DNA of 64,000 nt from assembly GCA_030704615.1 (NCBI GenBank), contig CM060734.1:48872042-48936041 (forward strand). Reading direction: 5' to 3'. Positions 41,666 to 52,563 of the stretch are shown piece after piece. This DNA is from Takakia lepidozioides (Eukaryota > Streptophyta > Takakiopsida > Takakiales > Takakiaceae). The first letter of the stretch is position 1. Every line of letters begins with the position of its first letter. The position numbers were made by a program, and so were the translations under genes. The notes beneath the pieces were generated by a model. The model did not search any database. It worked only from the letters and a program-made list of their open reading frames with translations, and was not told where the DNA came from.

Positions 41666-41879
41666 CCGGTCATGAATTTGTTCCTAACCCCCTCTCCACA
41701 AGGTAACCGGGTAGAGAACCTGTTGCGGCTTATGGTTTGGAATACTAAGTTCCTAACATAGCCTACACCTGTACTTGCATGACCATGGGAATATCATGAA
41801 GATACTTATCAAACCGCCCTCCACAAGCTTCAAAATTCGGCCTTCAAGACCACATGCCAGTCCTTAGGCAGTCCACCAG

Positions 41880-42800
41880 TGCCTCCACGAGTCAGCACAA
41901 GCCGTCCACAGGTCAACACGGGCCACCACAGACCAGCACAGGCCCACACAGCTCACTGGTCACAGCCGTCACAGTTCCACAGGCCACTGGGCACAGCCTG
42001 TCACAGCCCCTCATCGCCCGTCACAGCTCGCCATAGCCTGTCACAGCCCGTCACAGCCCCATAAGCCACAGGGCACAGCCCGCCACAGCCTGTCACAGCC
42101 CCGCACAGCCCGTCACAACCCCACAGGCCACTGGGCACAGCCTGTCACAGCCCCGCACAGCCCGTCACAGCCCCACAGGCCACTGGGCACAGCCCGTCAC
42201 AGCCCCTCACAGCCCCTCACAGCCCCCAAGGCCTCAGGCACGGCCTGACACAGCCCCTCACAGCCCGTCACAGCCCCTCACAGCCCATCACAGCCACCGG
42301 CACAGCCCGTCACAGGCCCTCACAGCCCGTCACAGCCCCAAAGGCCTCAGGCACGGCCTATCACAGCCCGTCACAGCCCGTCACAGCCCCTCACAGCCCC
42401 AAAGGCCTCAGGCACGGCCTGTCACAGCCCCTCACAGCCCCTCACAGCCCCAAAGGCCACGGGCACAGCCTGTCACAGCCCCTCACAGCCCATCACAGCC
42501 CCCAAGGCCACCGGCGCAGCCCGTCACAGGCCCTCACAGCCCGTCACAGCCCCAAAGGCCTCAGGCACGGCCTGTCACAACCCCTCACAGCCCCTCACAG
42601 CCCCAAAGGCCATGGGCACAACCTGTCACAGCCCCAAAAGGCCACCGACACAGCCCCTCACAGCCCATCACAGCCCCCAAGGCCACCGGCGCAGCCAGTC
42701 ACAGGCCCTCACAGCCCGTCACAACCCCAAAGGCCACCGGCACAGGCCCTCACAGCCCCGAAGGCCACAGGGACAGCCCGTCACAGCCCCATCCATGGCC
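41880..42800. repeat. Minisatellite of CACAGCCC units
   Basis: About 0.9 kb of imperfect repeats of roughly 10 bp (TCACAGCCC with C or GT following), with longer-order spacing by AAAGGCCTCAGGCACGGCC and AAGGCCACCGGC blocks. It lies upstream of element B gag and so may be in the leader of that element or of the LTR-like block next to it. ORFs across it are low-complexity and not called. Confidence 0.9.
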
Positions 42801-42829
42801 GCTCTGGCAGTTTAGCCATTTCTCCAAGG

Positions 42830-44641
42830 GGTTTAGCCACGCCAAGCTAGGGTTTGTGTCTCTTGGACTCTAGGCTTCTTTCCACCGAGCTATGGCGGCT
42901 GTGAGGAAATCAGCAAGGTATTCTTGCTCTTTCGGCTCCCACACACCACCATAGTAGCCCTAAGCCATGAGGTGGTTGCCACAAACCAAGCCTTCTTTCT
43001 CACTTAGCCTCCCCAAACACGCCACTAAACTCAATGGCAAACAACCAAGCCCTGCTGGTTCCCAGCCCTTATGAGCACTCATTCAAGCACTCTCCTTGGC
43101 CATAGCATCTGTCTTAGAGCCTATTCCAGCCCCCTACACCTGCTGCTTCAAGAGTTGCGCTCCCTTCAAGCTTGAAGTTGAAACCCAATTCACATAGGCC
43201 CTACAAGTGCTTTTCTTTCACTCCAAGTGGAAACCAGCCCTAGACCTTCCGTTCTAGCTCTCTAAAGCTTGAAAACAAGAGCCTCAATGGGCTGAAGGCA
43301 TGCTCCACACATGCCCCACTCTCACCATAAGAGAATCAGCTCCTTTGCTTCATTTCTTGCACCCACAAACCTGAAAATACAAGCTTCAGCAGGCTGAAAG
43401 CATGCTCCACACGCCCTACAAGGAAACCAGCCCCTTCCTTCCTTTCTTGCACTCCCACACCTGAAAGTGCAAGCCTTCACCAGGCTGATAGCATGCTCCA
43501 CACATGCATTGCCCTCACATAAGGGAAGTCAGCCCTTCCCTCTTCCTTGCTTGCCCTCCAAGCTTGAAGATGGAAGCTTCAATGAGCTGAATACATGCTC
43601 CACACATGCAACCTCTTCACACATGAGATATCAGCCCCCTATCTTGGCTCCTTAGCTCCTTGATGCTCTCTAAGACAAGACTAAGCACTCCACAACCTTT
43701 GCCAAGCTCCTGAAACCCTAAGGCTTACATTTCCAGCCACAAGACACTTCTCTTGTGGTGCAAGAGCTCTTCTTCCAAGCTCTGAAACCCTAGGTGCACA
43801 TTCCATGGCCTTGCCGCACCTCTTAGCTCCTGTTCCAGCCCTGCTCTTGCCATGACAAGAGCCCTCTCAATGCTGAAGCTCGAGATTGAAACCCAATCTC
43901 ACCATACTCCACAAAGTGCACTGATTTGCCCCAAGCCAAATCAGCCCTTTCGCTTGGTCTTGCAATCCTTCACACAATGAAAGCTCGCATTCCCAAGTCC
44001 AGTTCTCAGCTTTGCCACCAAAGCCACTATAACCTACTCTTGACTGGTCCTCTTCCCAATCGTGCTTGCTCATGCATGTACACAATCTGAAACCATCAAG
44101 GTGCTCTGGAATTACCTGCAGCATGGTGCTTTCATCTCTGAAGCTGAAGATCGAATGCCAAGGTCTACCACCTCGTAACCCATATCGCCTCCGCTTCTAA
44201 CAACCAAGAGCTCCACGGTGCTCCTTGCATAACAACTTGGTTTCTCTCATTCTCAAGCAAAAACCACAAGTGCTACAACTAACTCGTATCTGGCACTCAC
44301 AGATACGAGCTCATCTTTCTCGAGTGATAAAGAAGAAGAATACAAGCACAACCTCACAAATCTGAAGCATAAACTCATGCATATATAACCTCATCACTCA
44401 AATACAAGTCAAGCCAAGTGCACCCCACGCCATGGGGAATCCACATTACGGCGCCATAGCTAGGCGCGGTGAGGCTCAACTCGAGAAAGATGAGCCTCCC
44501 GCGTTTGCCGTGAAGATCACCACTCCAGGGCCTAAATCTGCCTTGACCCCTGGATTGACACTTGGGCCAATCCCAAATGTCAATATGTAAAAGCTAGCTA
44601 TTTCCTAGCTAGTTTCACACTAGTGGTAAAATAACTTGACA
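42830..44641 (-). mobile_element. Long LTR-like block, possible 5' end of element B
   Basis: Starts TGTCAAGTTATTTTACC at 44641 on the minus strand. Similar in order to repeat A (TGTCAAGTTA..., CTCGAGTTGAGCCT, GGTGCACTTGGCTTGACTT) but clearly diverged and much longer, and related to the block at 1-904. Low-complexity segments such as TGCTCCACACATGC recur. If it is the 5' repeat of element B, its two ends belong to different subfamilies; it could also be a separate insertion. Confidence 0.5.
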
Positions 44642-44961
44642 GTGTCAATGATTCCACTTTGCTGAATTACTTTGATATGCTCTACTATCGCAAGTTCACC
44701 AATATTTCTTAATTTGTCCACTATTGGAATTGAGACCAGTCACTCTTCATGGATCCACTTTGATAAAGTAAACCCAAACATTTCCCCATTTTTGGGCTTT
44801 TATGTATTTATTTTATTTTATTTTATTTTTGTCTCTTATCGTATTTGGTGAAATTCCCATGTCTAAACAAGGCATGGGATTAAGATGTCGTTGACGACAT
44901 CTTAATTCGTGCTTCCCTGAGCAGGATTACAGCTCCTCCCTATGGTTCTCTCCAGCCAATC

Positions 44962-45003
<42 letters not shown>

Positions 45004-45057
45004 GATTTATCCTGTTTGGTGAAATTCTCATTTTCAAAGAGGGCAGAGGATTAAGAT
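44642..45057. other. AT-rich spacer with duplicated segment
   Basis: No gene. It holds an (AT)n run at about 44966-45000. Two similar segments flank that run: GGTGAAATTCCCAT...GATTAAGATGTCGTTGAC (about 44849-44897) and GGTGAAATTCTCAT...GATTAAGATGTCGTTGAC (about 45018-45066). Confidence 0.6.
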
Positions 45058-45190
45058 GTCGTTGACAACTCCAGCTTTGATGATCTCAGCATGGACCTCT
45101 TTGCCCTTTTTCAACAGCTCCTAGGCTGACACATGCGTTCAGGATGCAAGTGAATGTCACCATGTCTGGAGTCACCCCTTTCTGTATCAA
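45058..45190 (-). pseudogene. PPR repeat fragment
   Basis: Read on the minus strand: GVTPDMVTFTCILNACVSLGAVEKG, then after a one-base shift KEVHAEIIKAGVVN. This matches one L-type PPR motif of the gene at 48327-51176 (VTFTCVLNACATLRALEKGK). An isolated duplicated piece, frameshifted. Confidence 0.75.
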
Positions 45191-45859
45191 TTGCTAATAC
45201 AACCCTTCTTAGAACCCTGTATAGGAGCTTTCCGGATGTTTTTCCTGCGGCCATGACGGACATTGTCAACGAAAGCTTGGCCTTCAATGCTACTGCCTGT
45301 TTGCACTTCGAACATATGATTGTGATCTGCCCACCAAGCCAAGGTGTCTGCCACCGTACTCCCCCGCTGCATGGATGGCATGCAGCTCAATCTTTCAACC
45401 CGTTTTCTTCTGGTGGAATTCCGGCTCAGGCGGGGAGCTATTTCTGGATCCAGCGCTTACCACCCTTCTACAATTGACAACGAGAGAAACCCTACCAGCT
45501 GCTATACCTTTGTCCAAGTAGCTATGGATCATTTACCCTGCACAGCCTTTCGACAAGATCCTTGCGATCGAGGTCTGTCCTCAGAACCTCGCACTCGCAC
45601 TAGATCGCAGCTTGCTTCCGCAGGTAGCTTGCAAGCGTGGAATCCCGTCTTCCCCTTACAGCCATAGGTTATGGTGAACACATTCTTCTGCTGCCCCCCG
45701 AATCAACTTTCTCCAAAATACATCGCTCATGTGCAACAACAACAAAACGGAAAACGCTTCTTGGACGAGATTGGTGTGGCTTATGACGAGTTGGAGAACT
45801 ACGTTGTCATTAAGCATGCCGCTCTTTTCACCTCGACCATCGACATAGTGCTAACATAA
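45191..45859. other. Unassigned coding-like stretch
   Basis: A 67-codon minus frame at 45187-45390 (VADTLAWWADHNHMFEV...) and a 62-codon plus frame at 45671-45859 ([20 protein letters not shown]) look somewhat protein-like, but I recognise neither. They may be exon remnants of different genes. The region ends at an A-type terminal repeat. Confidence 0.3.
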
Positions 45860-46263
45860 AAGAACTCTATCTAGCTTAGCACTACAAAAACTAGACAGGT
45901 CATCTCTCTCGAGTGAATGAAAACTAAAATCACACTGTTGACACAAGAACATGAAATACAACACCATCACTCGTTAAACTAAGAGTCGAGCCAAGGGCAC
46001 CCCAAACTATGGGGACTCCACCCCACAATATCTTATTTCTCCTTCATAAGCACACTCAGATTCTAAGCAGTGAAGGAGTTCGGTCGTGCAGGCTCAACTC
46101 GAGAGAGATGAACCGCACGATTGACGCTCTCGTGAAGATAAGATGGTTCAGGTGTCAAGCTAAACTTGACACCTGACTTAACACTTGAACTAAATCCAAG
46201 TGTTAAATATAAATAACTAGCTTTATTCTAATTAATTTCACACTGTGTTTATTTAACTTGACA
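45860..46263 (-). mobile_element. Isolated A-type terminal repeat
   Basis: Starts TGTCAAGTTAAATAAACAC at 46263 (minus) and follows repeat A of elements A and B, then continues CTCGAGAGAGATGACC...CTAGTTTTTGTAGTGCTAAG as the 5' end of element A does. It has no B repeat. No target duplication seen. It is either a solo repeat including the post-A1 tail or a 5' fragment of an element. Confidence 0.75.
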
Positions 46264-47595
46264 GGGCAACCACATGCAAATTTTGCCAATTTTCCACACG
46301 ATGTAATAATAATAATGTTGTCTCAAACCGTTGTGTCTATCTATCGAGGAACCAGATAAGTTCACACGAAAAGGTATTTGCAGAAAACCTCGTCAAGAGT
46401 TTTCAAGAGTTTTCTATCGGACTTCTATGCAAGGCTCTCACATTACAGCCAGTGATCCATGAGATCAACTTAAGGTCGGTAGTAGACTTATTAGTGGATC
46501 CGACATGCTGAAATTGCAGCCTTCCCAGGCATCCCACACACGGAAATTTCTGCAGGCACTATACGGATGCGGTGCCTGGCCATGTATCGCACATAGAAAG
46601 TCCGGAGCTGCCACTGTTACGTACCAAGATGCCGATGCCTTCTCCAATCTTCAATTCTCTGGGCTGAACCGGGGTTGCAAATGAAACTCTGGACCCGTCT
46701 CTTGTTTCTGAAAGACGATGAGCTCATCCTGTCAAGTTTCTTCTTTCCTGTCCCATGGCTCTGCTGAGCGCGCAGGGAGAGGCCATACCCAAGGCCCTTC
46801 CTTCTCCTGGTGGTGAACTGGCAGTTGACCTCCAATCATGCAGCAGATTTGCGGAACTGAATTGGACAGCTAGCTTGGGAATGCCGGGCGCGGGAGCCTT
46901 GCAAGTTACAGATCTCAATCTACCCAAACGTATAGAGAAGCCCAAGAAAGGTATAGAATAGACTTGTAACTCTTTGTGTGCTTTTTGCGTCCCTGCGTTG
47001 TGTGCGTCGGAAGCATCCAGCGGGCACGCGACCCATCCCAGCAGAAACCACACTCCTTTTGGGTGAACAATCCCAGTTGTTGTCATGCAGAAATGTAATC
47101 AACGCCCTCACCTTCTGATACACTTCTCTGCTCTCCGTTCTCTGCATTGCTGTGTGCGTTCGTGAGAGGATGGACTCATAAGACCGTTGCCGTAGCCTTG
47201 TGGCCATAGACCCTGCGCCCATTTGGGCGAGAGAGAGAGAGAGAGAGAGAGAGAAATGAAATGAAGTGAAATTGTACTTGGGCGAGAGAAAGAGAGAGAG
47301 ATGGGTTGCTCACTAGCCATATCCCCTTATGGATTTTTTGGGAACTTCCTACCGGCAGGGTGAGAATAGCGTGAAAATCCGCCGCAAGCTGCAAGAGATG
47401 CAAGCAATCTCTTTCCGTAGTGTACATGGTGTGACACATTTATGTGGTCCCTGTGAAGGAGTGCAGAGCCAGTCTCTTTGAAAGAAGGATAAAGGGAACA
47501 CCCAGACCAATTAAGGTCTACTATCGATTAAGGATTAGCAATCAGGTGACCAGAAGCTGGCAAAGTTCTCATGTTCTTGCAATTCTTGCATGCAG
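46264..47595. other. No firm gene; repeats
   Basis: A 68-codon plus frame at 46755-46961 (MALLSAQGEAIPKALPSPGG) could be a first exon of the OSB-like gene, but this is not supported by homology I can see. GA-rich runs at about 47227-47300 and a dispersed repeat (47171-47222, minus) follow. Confidence 0.35.
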
Positions 47596-48128
47596 GTGAA
47601 GTAACTAGCATGGAACAGCTCTGGCATGAGTTATTCTCAGACCCTTCACAGTGGTGGGACAACAGGTTTAATAAGGTGAGGCTATCTTCATTTTGGGCCC
47701 AATAGAGGTGGTCAAGGAGGATTTGCGACTGAAGATGGGATTACAGAATTATCTGGACTCAATTAATGTCTGTTCAGTTGTTCGAAATATGACGACATTG
47801 CTCTTCATGCCACCTTACTGGATCCATCAGTATGTGAGTCAAGGTTGTTGCTGGGTGTTATTTAAAAGATTCTTGCACAGTAGTCCATTGTAGCCTGGGT
47901 ATACATCAGGCTGTGGTTGAAGGTATGGCTGCTGCCCTCTGGTGTTTCTCACAGAGACGTCGAAGATCACCGGACCTCAGGCATAAGTGCACAAAGGAGG
48001 TCCTCTGGATTGAGGGTTGGTCAAACCCACGTTGGGTGGAAGCAGAGTTGGCTGCCATGCTACAAGGTCGAGCACACTCTATTGATGGTCCTAGTTTCGA
48101 TGTGCACCATGGAGCTCCACGCCAAGGG
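47596..48128 (+). pseudogene. OSB-like PDF-motif exons, partial gene
   Basis: Exon 47596-47675 encodes SMEQLWHELFSDPSQWWDNR and ends AATAAG/GTGAGG. Exon 47955-48128 follows a CACAG acceptor, in phase, and encodes RRRRSPDLRHKCTKEVLWIE then GWSNPRWVEAELAAML. Together they form one PDF motif of plant organellar single-stranded DNA-binding (OSB) proteins, including WWDNR, a PD(F/L)-HK block and the LW-PxWV block. OSB proteins normally also have an N-terminal SSB-like fold, which I cannot find upstream. Hence either a partial duplicate or a gene whose 5' exons are unrecognised. A decayed version of the first exon sits in element A (8605-8690). Confidence 0.6.
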
Positions 48129-48326
48129 TATTGCTATGATAATGATATAAGGGTTCCAACTCAAACAAGTAGAATTGGTACATTTTCTCCTCAAGGTAGA
48201 TGATTGTAACATTGTTCAGATGTAGCAGAGAGCCTCTCCTCCTGAAGAGATTTTCTTTCAGTATCTAGGAGGTTGAGACATAGCGAGTTTCAGTGCAAAG
48301 GCGCTAAGAGTGTTCAGCTATGCAGG

Positions 48327-51176
48327 ATGAGCGGCACGGATCAGGCAAAGTTGATTGTTGAGCATAAGACTCGCAAAGGGCATAGTACTTCAACCCTCAT
48401 CACTGCCATTGAAGAGGGCCTCAGAGAGGGAATAAGGAAGAAATCTTCTGCCACTGGCAGGGATGTACAGACACTCTGTAAGGCAGGTCGTCTCAAACAG
48501 GCACTGCACATTTTGAACCAACAAAGCATTCAGGCAGACTCTGATACTTATGTCTGTGTTTTGGAGGAGTGCATCAACATGAAAGGCCTGGTGGAGGGGA
48601 AGCAGGTCCATGCCCACATTGTCCAAAGTGGATTCAAGCCAACCATCTTTCTCCTCAACACCCTGGTCAAAATGTATGCCAATTGTGGGAGCATGGTGGA
48701 TGCACGTGATGTTTTCGACAAAATGCGTCAACGAGATGTGTTTACATGGACTATAATGATTGCTGGATATGCCAAGCATGGGTGTGGTAGGGAGGCTTTC
48801 AAGCTCTATGAGGGAATGCAACAAGAAGAGGTGGCACCTAACAGTGTCACATTCATTTGCATTCTCAAGGCATGTGCCAGCGTAGGAGAACTGGAAAGGG
48901 GCAAAGTGGTTCATGCTCACATCATGAAAGCTGAACTCCTGCCATATATTAATTTAGAGAATGCCCTTGTCGACATGTATGGCAAGTGTGGGAGTATGAA
49001 GGATGCACACCAAGTGTTCGAGAGTATGGCTGAAAAAAATGTGGTCTCATGGAACACCATTATTGCTGGATATGCTCAGCATGGGTGTGGTAGGGACGCT
49101 TTGGACATCTATGAGAAAATGACACAGGAAGGGATGACGCCAGACAGGGTTACCTTCATTTGTGTTCTGCAAGCATGTGCCAGCCTAGGAGACCTGGAAA
49201 AGGGCAAACAGGTCCATGCCGACATCATTAAAACTGGAATTCCGTCATATATGAATTTGGAGACTGCCCTTGCCGACATGTATGCCAAATGCGGAAGTAT
49301 GCAGGATGCGCGTCAAGTTTTTGATAGTATGACTAAACGAGATCTGGTCTCATGGAACACGATAATCACAGGATATGCACAGCGTGGATGTTCTATCGAG
49401 GCTTTCAAAATATACCAGCAAATGCAACAGGAAGGGTTGACACCTGACAGGGTCACATTCATTTGTATGCTCAATGCGTGTGGGAACTCAGAAGCCCTGG
49501 AAAAGGGTAAAGAGGTCCATGCTGACATTATCAAAGCTGGGATTGCGTCATACTTGAATTTGGATAATGCCCTTGTTGACATGTATGCAAAATGTGGAAG
49601 CATGAAGGATGCACATCAAGTGTTCGATAACATGGCTCAGCGAAATGTGGTCTCATGGTGTGTGATGATTGCAGGATATGCTCAACATGCATGTGGCAGT
49701 GAGGCTTTGGAAATCTATGAGCGCATGCAACAGTATGGAGTCATGCCTGACAGGGTCACATTTACTTGTGTTCTAAATGCATGCGCTACCCTTAGAGCCC
49801 TGGAAAAGGGGAAAGAGGTCCATGCTGACATCAGCAAAGCTGGAATTGTGCCAGATATTGTCCTGGAGACTGCCCTTGTTGACATGTATGCCAAATGTGG
49901 GAACATGAAGGATGCATGTCAAGTGTTTAATCATATGGTTGAACGAGATGTGGTCTCATGGAACACCATGATTGCAGGATATGCTCAGCATGGATCTGGT
50001 AGGGAGGCTTTCGAGATCTATCATCGAATGGTCTGGGAACAGGTGACGCCCAACAACGTCACCTTCATTTGCATCCTTAATGCGTGTGCCAGCCTGTCAG
50101 CCTTGGAAAAGGGCAAAGAGGTCCATGCTGACATCGGCAAAAGTGGCATTGTGCCAGATATCATTCTGGAGAATACCCTTGTTGATATGTATGCCAAATG
50201 TGGGAGCATAAAGAATGCACGTCAAGTGTTTGACAATATGACTCAACGAAATGTGGTCTCATGGAATGGTATGATCGCAGGATATGGTCAGCATGGGTGT
50301 AGTTGGGAGGCCATTCAACTCTTTGAACAAATGCAACAAAAAGGCTTGAAGCCAGATGGTATTACCTTTATATCTGTTCTCTCTGCATGTAGCCATGTGG
50401 GCCTTGTCGATGAAGGCTGTCACTACTTTGATTCTATGAGTCGAGAGCATGGGCTCACTCCTACAGTGGAGCATTTTGGCTGCATGGTGGACCTTCTTGG
50501 TCGTTCAGGATTGTTGGATGAGGCAGAGGACTTCATTAACAAAATGCCGATTGAACCAGATTCTGGAGTATGGGGTGCCTTGCTTGGTGCCTGTGGAATT
50601 CATAGAAATGTGGAGCTGGGAGAACGTGTGGCGAAGTGCCTTCTCAAATGTGATCCACTGGATGCTGGAACTTATGTGCTGCTATCAAACATGTATGCTG
50701 CAGCTGGCAGGTGGGCTGATAAAGCAAAGGTGAGAAAATTGATGGAGGATAGACATGTCAAAAAGGAGCCTGGGTGCAGCTGCATTGAGGTAGATGGCCA
50801 GTTGCATACATTTGTTGCTGAAGACAAATTGCATCCACAAATTGACGAAATCCATGTGGAGCTCAAGAGATTGTCTGGGATAATGAGGGAGGCTGGGTAT
50901 GTGCCTGACACACGCTTTGTATTGCATAATGTGGAGGAGGAGCAAAAGGAGTCTTCTCTTTGCTACCACAGTGAGAGGCTTGCCATTTGTTTTGGGCTCA
51001 TCAGCACACCTCCTGGGACACCTATCCACGTCATCAAGAACCTCCGGGTCTGTGGTGACTGCCACACCACCACCAAGTTTATCTCTAAGATTGTTGGGCG
51101 AGCACTAGTTGTAAGGGATACCAACCGCTTTCACCACTTCCAAGATGGGGTTTGTTCTTGTGGCGATTACTGGTGA
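48327..51176 (+). CDS. PPR protein of the PLS-DYW class, probable organellar RNA editing factor
   Basis: Intact 949-codon frame without introns. From residue 71 about twenty PPR motifs run in P-L-S triplets (for example PDRVTFICVLQACASLGDLE for L, LVDMYGKCGSMKDA for S, NVVSWNTIIAGYAQHGCGRD for P). These are followed by L2, S2 (EHFGCMVDLLGRSGLLDEAE), E1/E2 (VWGALLGACGIHRNVELGER, YVLLSNMYAAAGRWADKAKV) and a full DYW deaminase domain from residue about 816: H881-S-E883, C909-G-D-C912-H, and the terminal DYW. The zinc and catalytic residues are all present, so it should deaminate C to U at a site chosen by its PPR array in chloroplast or mitochondrion. The near-uniform repeats (AGYAQHGCGREA) suggest recent internal repeat expansion. 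First ATG used; a targeting peptide is not obvious, so an upstream exon ending before the CAG at 48258-48260 is possible. Confidence 0.93.
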   Translation: MSGTDQAKLIVEHKTRKGHSTSTLITAIEEGLREGIRKKSSATGRDVQTLCKAGRLKQALHILNQQSIQADSDTYVCVLEECINMKGLVEGKQVHAHIVQSGFKPTIFLLNTLVKMYANCGSMVDARDVFDKMRQRDVFTWTIMIAGYAKHGCGREAFKLYEGMQQEEVAPNSVTFICILKACASVGELERGKVVHAHIMKAELLPYINLENALVDMYGKCGSMKDAHQVFESMAEKNVVSWNTIIAGYAQHGCGRDALDIYEKMTQEGMTPDRVTFICVLQACASLGDLEKGKQVHADIIKTGIPSYMNLETALADMYAKCGSMQDARQVFDSMTKRDLVSWNTIITGYAQRGCSIEAFKIYQQMQQEGLTPDRVTFICMLNACGNSEALEKGKEVHADIIKAGIASYLNLDNALVDMYAKCGSMKDAHQVFDNMAQRNVVSWCVMIAGYAQHACGSEALEIYERMQQYGVMPDRVTFTCVLNACATLRALEKGKEVHADISKAGIVPDIVLETALVDMYAKCGNMKDACQVFNHMVERDVVSWNTMIAGYAQHGSGREAFEIYHRMVWEQVTPNNVTFICILNACASLSALEKGKEVHADIGKSGIVPDIILENTLVDMYAKCGSIKNARQVFDNMTQRNVVSWNGMIAGYGQHGCSWEAIQLFEQMQQKGLKPDGITFISVLSACSHVGLVDEGCHYFDSMSREHGLTPTVEHFGCMVDLLGRSGLLDEAEDFINKMPIEPDSGVWGALLGACGIHRNVELGERVAKCLLKCDPLDAGTYVLLSNMYAAAGRWADKAKVRKLMEDRHVKKEPGCSCIEVDGQLHTFVAEDKLHPQIDEIHVELKRLSGIMREAGYVPDTRFVLHNVEEEQKESSLCYHSERLAICFGLISTPPGTPIHVIKNLRVCGDCHTTTKFISKIVGRALVVRDTNRFHHFQDGVCSCGDYW

Positions 51177-51269
51177 AAAATCTCCATCCATGAGAGGAAG
51201 TAGAGAGTTAGCGCAGATGGCCCACAGGGGCCCATTAAGCTATGTTTTTGTCCAACTTGGAAATCGCAG

Positions 51270-52363
51270 TTAACCCTCAAGTGCCCAGACTCATTTTCCC
51301 CCTCTCGCGGAAAAACATGACCCTGGCCCACAAAAACATTTTTATCTGGAAAATCTCTATGTCCCTGTAAAACTGACCGTTGGAATTACTTCCCACCTAC
51401 CCCACCTCCTGCCACAAAAAGTTTCATCAAATTCCAACTGCCAGATCAGAAGATTATAAAGTGTAGAGTGGGGACAAATAAAACTCTTCACTAAGAAATA
51501 GGTGCCAAAACGTATTTGGGCAGTTTTAATTTCTCTTTTTTTGAGAGTCTCAAGAATGTTGTACCATACCTGATAACACACATCCTCATAATTTTTCCGG
51601 TTCTGAAATGTTCTCAAGTGGGCTCCTTTGTAGTGACAAATTGGGGGGTCAAAATATGCCATTTCCTTGGGTAGGCCAAAATATCTCTTCCTAAAATTAT
51701 ACAAACAAATTCAGCCATTCAATTCCTAATCCCTCCGGTTGAAGTGTCACGAACATCCATATGAGATCCTCAAAAAAGTTTGGGACCAATCGGTAACTGC
51801 CCTCACATCTTTAGGTTCCCTGCCCAAGACTTCAAATGGCACACCTATGTTAAGCCTGCAGGCCTAGGATATTTGGAGCCATAGCCCAGAAGGGCAGGGT
51901 GCTTGGGAGCTCCTCTGGCTACCCGGCCCTGCTTTCATGGGGGGCCACTCCACTCTCAATCCTCTCAAACCCCCGCCCTAGGTTTGGCCCACCCCTCATT
52001 GCGTTTTTCTCGACCCCGAGCTCTCTGCCGGCATCGCGGCTGCACTCCCTCCAGCCCGCCCTGCATGGCGTTCGCCGGAGCTGCCATCGCCGTCGATTCA
52101 GGCTAGGGCCCGGGCCTGGGAATGCCCAGACCTGCGCCGGGCGCCATGCCCCTGCCGGGCAATCAAGGGGTTTGGGGGAGCCTGCCGCCCTAACCTTTAT
52201 GGGGTATCTTTCAGTCACCCTAACCTGACTGCAGTTGCCATGGCAGCAACTTGGGCAGGTTAGGGGCCGAGTGTGCCCCCTTCCAATTGGTCCAGACCCG
52301 TACCCCTTCAGGCATTGACCAATTGGCCAATGCCATATTTTCTCTTGGGCGTTTAGGGGTTAA
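51270..52363. mobile_element. Possible third TTAA-flanked element
   Basis: Begins TTAACCCTCAAGTGCCCAG and ends CTTGGGCGTTTAGGGGTTAA, loosely inverted ends with TTAA at both borders, like the two better-defined elements next to it. The interior is GC-rich around 51900-52200 with no transposase. Its right end overlaps the 220-bp direct repeat at 52343-52563, so the call is tentative. Confidence 0.35.
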
Positions 52364-52563
52364 GCAAAAATCAAACTGATTATATTCAACCAGCAATGTG
52401 TAAATTGATTGGTTGATCAAAATCAGTCATTGGCAAGCACTCTATCTAGATTCTTACTAACAAGAATATAATACATCAATCTATACACATGTGACCACTA
52501 TTGGGGGCACCTGAAATAATGTATCATAGTTATGGAATGCAACTGCTTAGTGAGGCCCCTTAA
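52343..52563. repeat. 220-bp direct repeat, copy 1 (filled site)
   Basis: TCTTGGGCGTTTAGGGGTTAAG ... CTTAGTGAGGCCCCTTAA. Near-identical to 54511-54730. Here the terminal TTAA is followed by the first piggyBac-like element; in copy 2 it is followed by CTATAGTG, an empty site. Confidence 0.85.

Noticed and set aside
41880-42800. Regularly spaced repeats considered as a CRISPR-like array
   Set aside because: Units are about 10 bp and variable, with no unique spacers; the genome is eukaryotic.
41854-42815. Pro/Ser/Thr/His-rich frames in the CACAGCCC array
   Set aside because: Low-complexity translation of a minisatellite.
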